A model generated the notes under the pieces. That model was not told the DNA's origin. It worked only from the letters and a program-made list of their open reading frames with translations, and made no database searches. Positions 61,263 to 64,000 of a DNA stretch of 64,000 nucleotides are shown one piece after another. Numbering within the stretch: position 1 is the stretch's first letter; every line of letters begins with the position of its first letter. Origin of the DNA: Rhizophagus irregularis (taxonomy: Eukaryota > Glomeromycota > Glomeromycetes > Glomerales > Glomeraceae); contig NC_089433.1 of NCBI RefSeq assembly GCF_026210795.1, forward strand, positions 620,001-684,000. Direction: 5' to 3'. The position numbers were made by a program, and so were the translations under genes.

Positions 61263-61582
61263 TTCGAAATATTATACTAAATTACGCCTAAACAAATTTC
61301 CTGATGTAATTGCTCTTATTACAATAGCTACATAGGTCATTATTTACCCCTGTAGGTTTAATTATCTTTATAGGTCTATTAATTACAAGCAGAGCACGCC
61401 CAGAGCTTCTTAGCTTTAAAGTGTGATTGACAACCTTCAGATCTAGTACTACGTCTGCAACAAATTTCACCAGTATTTTGAAGATGATGACAAATAAATT
61501 TTGCTTTCATTTTCTAGATGAATAAATAATTTTAATTAAATAAATCTATATGCAATATAGTAATATATATACTAATTACACA

Positions 61583-61963
61583 ATGAGTACACAAATTCAA
61601 TTAACAGAAAATAAGCCCACCTCCCAGGAAATTGAGCAGGCATTAATAAACATAATCAAAGCAGGACTCTATTATAGAAGACCAAAGGATGGCAAATTCA
61701 TGCAAAATTATAAAGAGAGAGTTAAGAAATTACGCTAAGCAGAAGACCTTGAAGAATATGTACTAAAGTTAGCCCAAACCATATTCCCTAATAAAGATAA
61801 ATATCATCAAATTATGGATGATTACAAATCATATTATGGAAAAGATTCAAAGATTCTTAATTCCATTATGGAACTATACAAGCTATACTATAGATTAGCT
61901 AAGGATTATTTTGTTATAGAAGCTAAAATTGATGAAGAAGCAGAAGACTTCCTTAATTCGTGA
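61583..61963 (+). pseudogene. Small ORF of a retroelement-like module, one stop
   Basis: The frame starts at ATG 61583 (MSTQIQLTENKPTSQEIEQA) and would give about 126 residues ending FLNS, but an in-frame TAA at 61736-61738 splits it. The rest, from AEDLEEYVLKLAQTIFP onward, stays open to 61961-61963. It is helical and charged with no catalytic motif. It lies 3' to 3' next to the integrase and probably belongs to the same element, but its role is unknown. Confidence 0.5.
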
Positions 61964-62015
61964 GCACCTACTAAGGAGGCAATTCTGTATCAAAAGGAAT
62001 AATCATCAATTCTTC

Positions 62016-63053
62016 TTAAACAAAAGATCTTTCAGGATGTTTGAGTATATAATCATCATTATTAATTAACCCAAAGGGGACTTCTTCCAACCAGTATAAG
62101 ACCAGTTGATTTTTTTGCACCATAGATTGACGGATATGATAAATATGAGGTGACCAATTCAAATCACCAGTACGGTGTCTTCCACCCTTCAAATCACTAG
62201 AATATAGTAAATATCGAACAAGAACATTACCAGAAAGCTTCTCTTCATCAAAGTCTATGATAGGGCCATCCTGAGGATAAGAAGGCTTAGCTAAGACCTC
62301 TTCTTTCTCTATTGCATCAACAGGAGAAATACCAAGCTGGCATGTGATAGAATCATTAATATATTTGACAACAATAGGCAAATTTCTTACCCAAGTTCTA
62401 GATATCTTATTCATGTGTAAAGTTAAAAGGTTAGAGGCATTCTGAGATCGAAACAGATTTTTAGTTAAGTCTCCATTAAATTTTTCAGTAATACCTATAG
62501 TATTTTTAGATTTGGCCTTTTGAATTTTTACATTATACTCTCTCATTAATTTCTCACAATTGCCTCTAAACTCTGGACCCTTATCAGTTAAAAATGTTTC
62601 TGGCCAAACAAAAGGATACTCAGGATCATTATAGATTTTCTCAAGAGCTCTAGCAATAGTCTTTAAAGTTAAGATTCCCTGCCTATCTTTAACACTATAT
62701 GTACCAATAGGAATAGATACTTTATATTTTGAAGTCACATCCACCACATTAAGACAAAAAAGATAGGTAATCTGACCTACTTTATCATAAGGCATGTAGA
62801 AAACATCTGCCTGATGAACTTTATTAGGAGTGGTAATAGAGCAAAAACTTGCTTGAGGAATATATTTAGGACGAGGCTTATATATCTGATATACAGCCTG
62901 TCTTTCAAGCCAATCTTTCACTTCATCTAGAGTAAAATCATACCCATCTTTAAGAGATACTTCAAACAATTTTTTCGCATTTCTTTGGTAGCCAATAGGC
63001 TGGTAATAAATCTTCTGCAAAGCAATAAAAAAAATCAGGTTTTCGAGCTTCAT
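62016..63053 (-). CDS. DDE integrase of a mobile element, 345 aa
   Basis: An intact frame encodes an rve-type integrase. An N-terminal helical part (YYQPIGYQRNAKKLFE, then VKDWLERQAVYQIYKP) is typical of the region before the core. The core has candidate catalytic residues Asp83 (VHQADVFYM), Asp157 (FLTDKGPEF) and Glu190 (ITEKFNGDL), with 32 residues between the second Asp and the Glu. A chromo/SH3-like C-terminus follows (LSGNVLVRYLLYSSDLKGG). No reverse transcriptase or protein-primed polymerase lies next to it in the window. The element type (Ty3-like or Maverick-like) is therefore open. The start at 63053 is the first ATG. A splice acceptor (TTTGCAG) just before KIYYQPIGY is an alternative. 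The shorter, diverged fragment at 12740 is a related integrase. Confidence 0.85.
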   Translation of the reverse strand: MKLENLIFFIALQKIYYQPIGYQRNAKKLFEVSLKDGYDFTLDEVKDWLERQAVYQIYKPRPKYIPQASFCSITTPNKVHQADVFYMPYDKVGQITYLFCLNVVDVTSKYKVSIPIGTYSVKDRQGILTLKTIARALEKIYNDPEYPFVWPETFLTDKGPEFRGNCEKLMREYNVKIQKAKSKNTIGITEKFNGDLTKNLFRSQNASNLLTLHMNKISRTWVRNLPIVVKYINDSITCQLGISPVDAIEKEEVLAKPSYPQDGPIIDFDEEKLSGNVLVRYLLYSSDLKGGRHRTGDLNWSPHIYHIRQSMVQKNQLVLYWLEEVPFGLINNDDYILKHPERSFV

Positions 63054-63211
63054 CTGAATCTATCTGAATAATAGGAATCAATGGGGGTTAAGTAGGCATA
63101 TATTGATTTACTAGACAGCAATTTAGAATTGCGAATAAAGTTGACTAAAGAGGAACCTATTACCATTAGAAATAAGGAAAAGATTCGCAAGCTCACAAAT
63201 GATCTAGAGTG

Positions 63212-64000
63212 ATGTGAGCTATATATCAAATATCTTGAAAAAAATCTTATTTCACAAGAGGATGAGATAGATAAATTAAAAGTAGAATACTACTCCATCT
63301 TACATAATCTCAAAAAATGTCAGAATAATTTAAAGCTAAAGGAAGAGGCATTAGTCGCTCAAGATAACCGAATCATTCTGCTAGAAGGTACAGTAAAAAA
63401 GCTCAAAAGCCAAATTCTCAAGATATCACATTTTCAAAATAACAGTAATAAACTTTCTGAAGAAGACGAACAAGAAAATATGGCACTGCAAGATATTTTA
63501 AGGAATGTTGGTACAGCTCTAGATCAGGTTGAAAATTATATTGATGGAGTGGATACAACATTTAATCCAAAAAATACTCTAAATGGAATACGGATCTCAT
63601 TAACAACTGTTCGTGATCATATGCAAAGGTATGCTCAAGATGCTATTAACTTACAAGGTTTACTCTATATAGCTAATGGGCAGATCAATAATCTTATGAA
63701 TGACTTAACAAATACTAGGAATGATGTATTTCAAAGAACTCAGTTGTTAAATTTAACATATAATAATGAGGCAAATGAACATCATCGTTGGTATCTGACT
63801 TGGCTGAATTCAATCGGGTATGGGTATTTAATCGATATCAAAAATGGAAGGCTAGGGAATTAAATTCGCGACAAATTATCTTAAATTTACAAAACAATCT
63901 TCTAGCAAACAAGGCGAATATGGCAGATGTAAACCAACTTTTAGGCCTACAATTGGCCTCCCTTCCATTTTATGATGGACAAAAAGAGCCAGATTCATAT
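63212..64000 (+). pseudogene. Gag-like coiled-coil protein, broken, runs off edge
   Basis: An open frame begins after a TGA at about 63210 and reads as a long coiled coil (IKYLEKNLISQEDEIDKL, LEGTVKKLKSQIL), continuing through ATG 63480 (MALQDILRNVGTALDQVENY) to a stop at 63861-63863. The frame before the TGA also reads as coiled coil, so the TGA is probably a nonsense change. Near 63815-63830 the frame shifts; the new frame continues WKARELNSRQIILNL, NNLLANKANMADVNQLLGL and LPFYDGQKEPDSY up to the window edge. LPxYDGxxxPDxY is typical of the start of retrotransposon Gag core regions. It is best explained as the gag of the element that also carries the integrase, although they are on opposite strands. 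Confidence 0.6.

Overview
The window looks like nuclear DNA of a very AT-rich fungus, most probably an arbuscular mycorrhizal fungus (Glomeromycotina, Rhizophagus type). This is inferred from the composition, the small GT-AG introns (about 50-120 bp), a Crinkler-type P-loop ATPase, a Sel1-repeat remnant, the style of the integrase and gag-like elements, and the large share of decayed transposons. No database search was possible, so the species is not established. Genes are sparse and separated by long A/T-tract intergenic DNA.

Host genes, left to right: a BTB/T1 (KCTD-like) protein (3913-5340, minus, 2 exons); a 131-residue gene of unknown function (24714-25254, minus, 4 exons); a Kelch-propeller single-pass membrane protein (27933-30571, plus, 3 exons); an alpha/beta-hydrolase lipase (31005-32685, plus, 5 exons); an Amt/Mep ammonium transporter (37240-38922, plus, 4 exons); a two-repeat Myb-like DNA-binding protein assembled from four exons (46203-46908, minus); a small Gln-rich protein with an AT-hook-like GRPRK motif (48842-49453, plus); and a Crinkler-type P-loop ATPase (53107-about 54459, minus, 4 exons seen, 5' end not found). 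Exon joins were checked by reading frame and splice dinucleotides; each closes without an internal stop.

Mobile and foreign DNA: 9-24 kb is a repeat belt. It holds a 94-bp minisatellite, a roughly 590-bp segmental tandem duplication with a Ty3/gypsy integrase fragment, a second integrase fragment, a broken CRESS-DNA Rep-like gene (14.65-15.77 kb), several MITEs, a 2.26-kb element with TA target duplications, an AATCAAA-rich low-complexity block and a Sel1 remnant. From 55.2 to 64 kb there is a dead Mutator-like (MULE) element with about 80-bp terminal inverted repeats and a nested 195-bp TA-flanked MITE, a 411-bp inverted-repeat element with a 10-bp target duplication, a 434-bp fold-back element, and a retroelement-like module (broken small ORF, DDE integrase, gag-like coiled-coil ORF) that runs off the right edge.

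The host genes are unrelated single genes, not an operon or cluster. No rRNA, tRNA, CRISPR array or biosynthetic cluster was recognised. The most unusual items are the Rep-like insertion, the nested MULE/MITE complex and the uncharacterised 131-residue gene.
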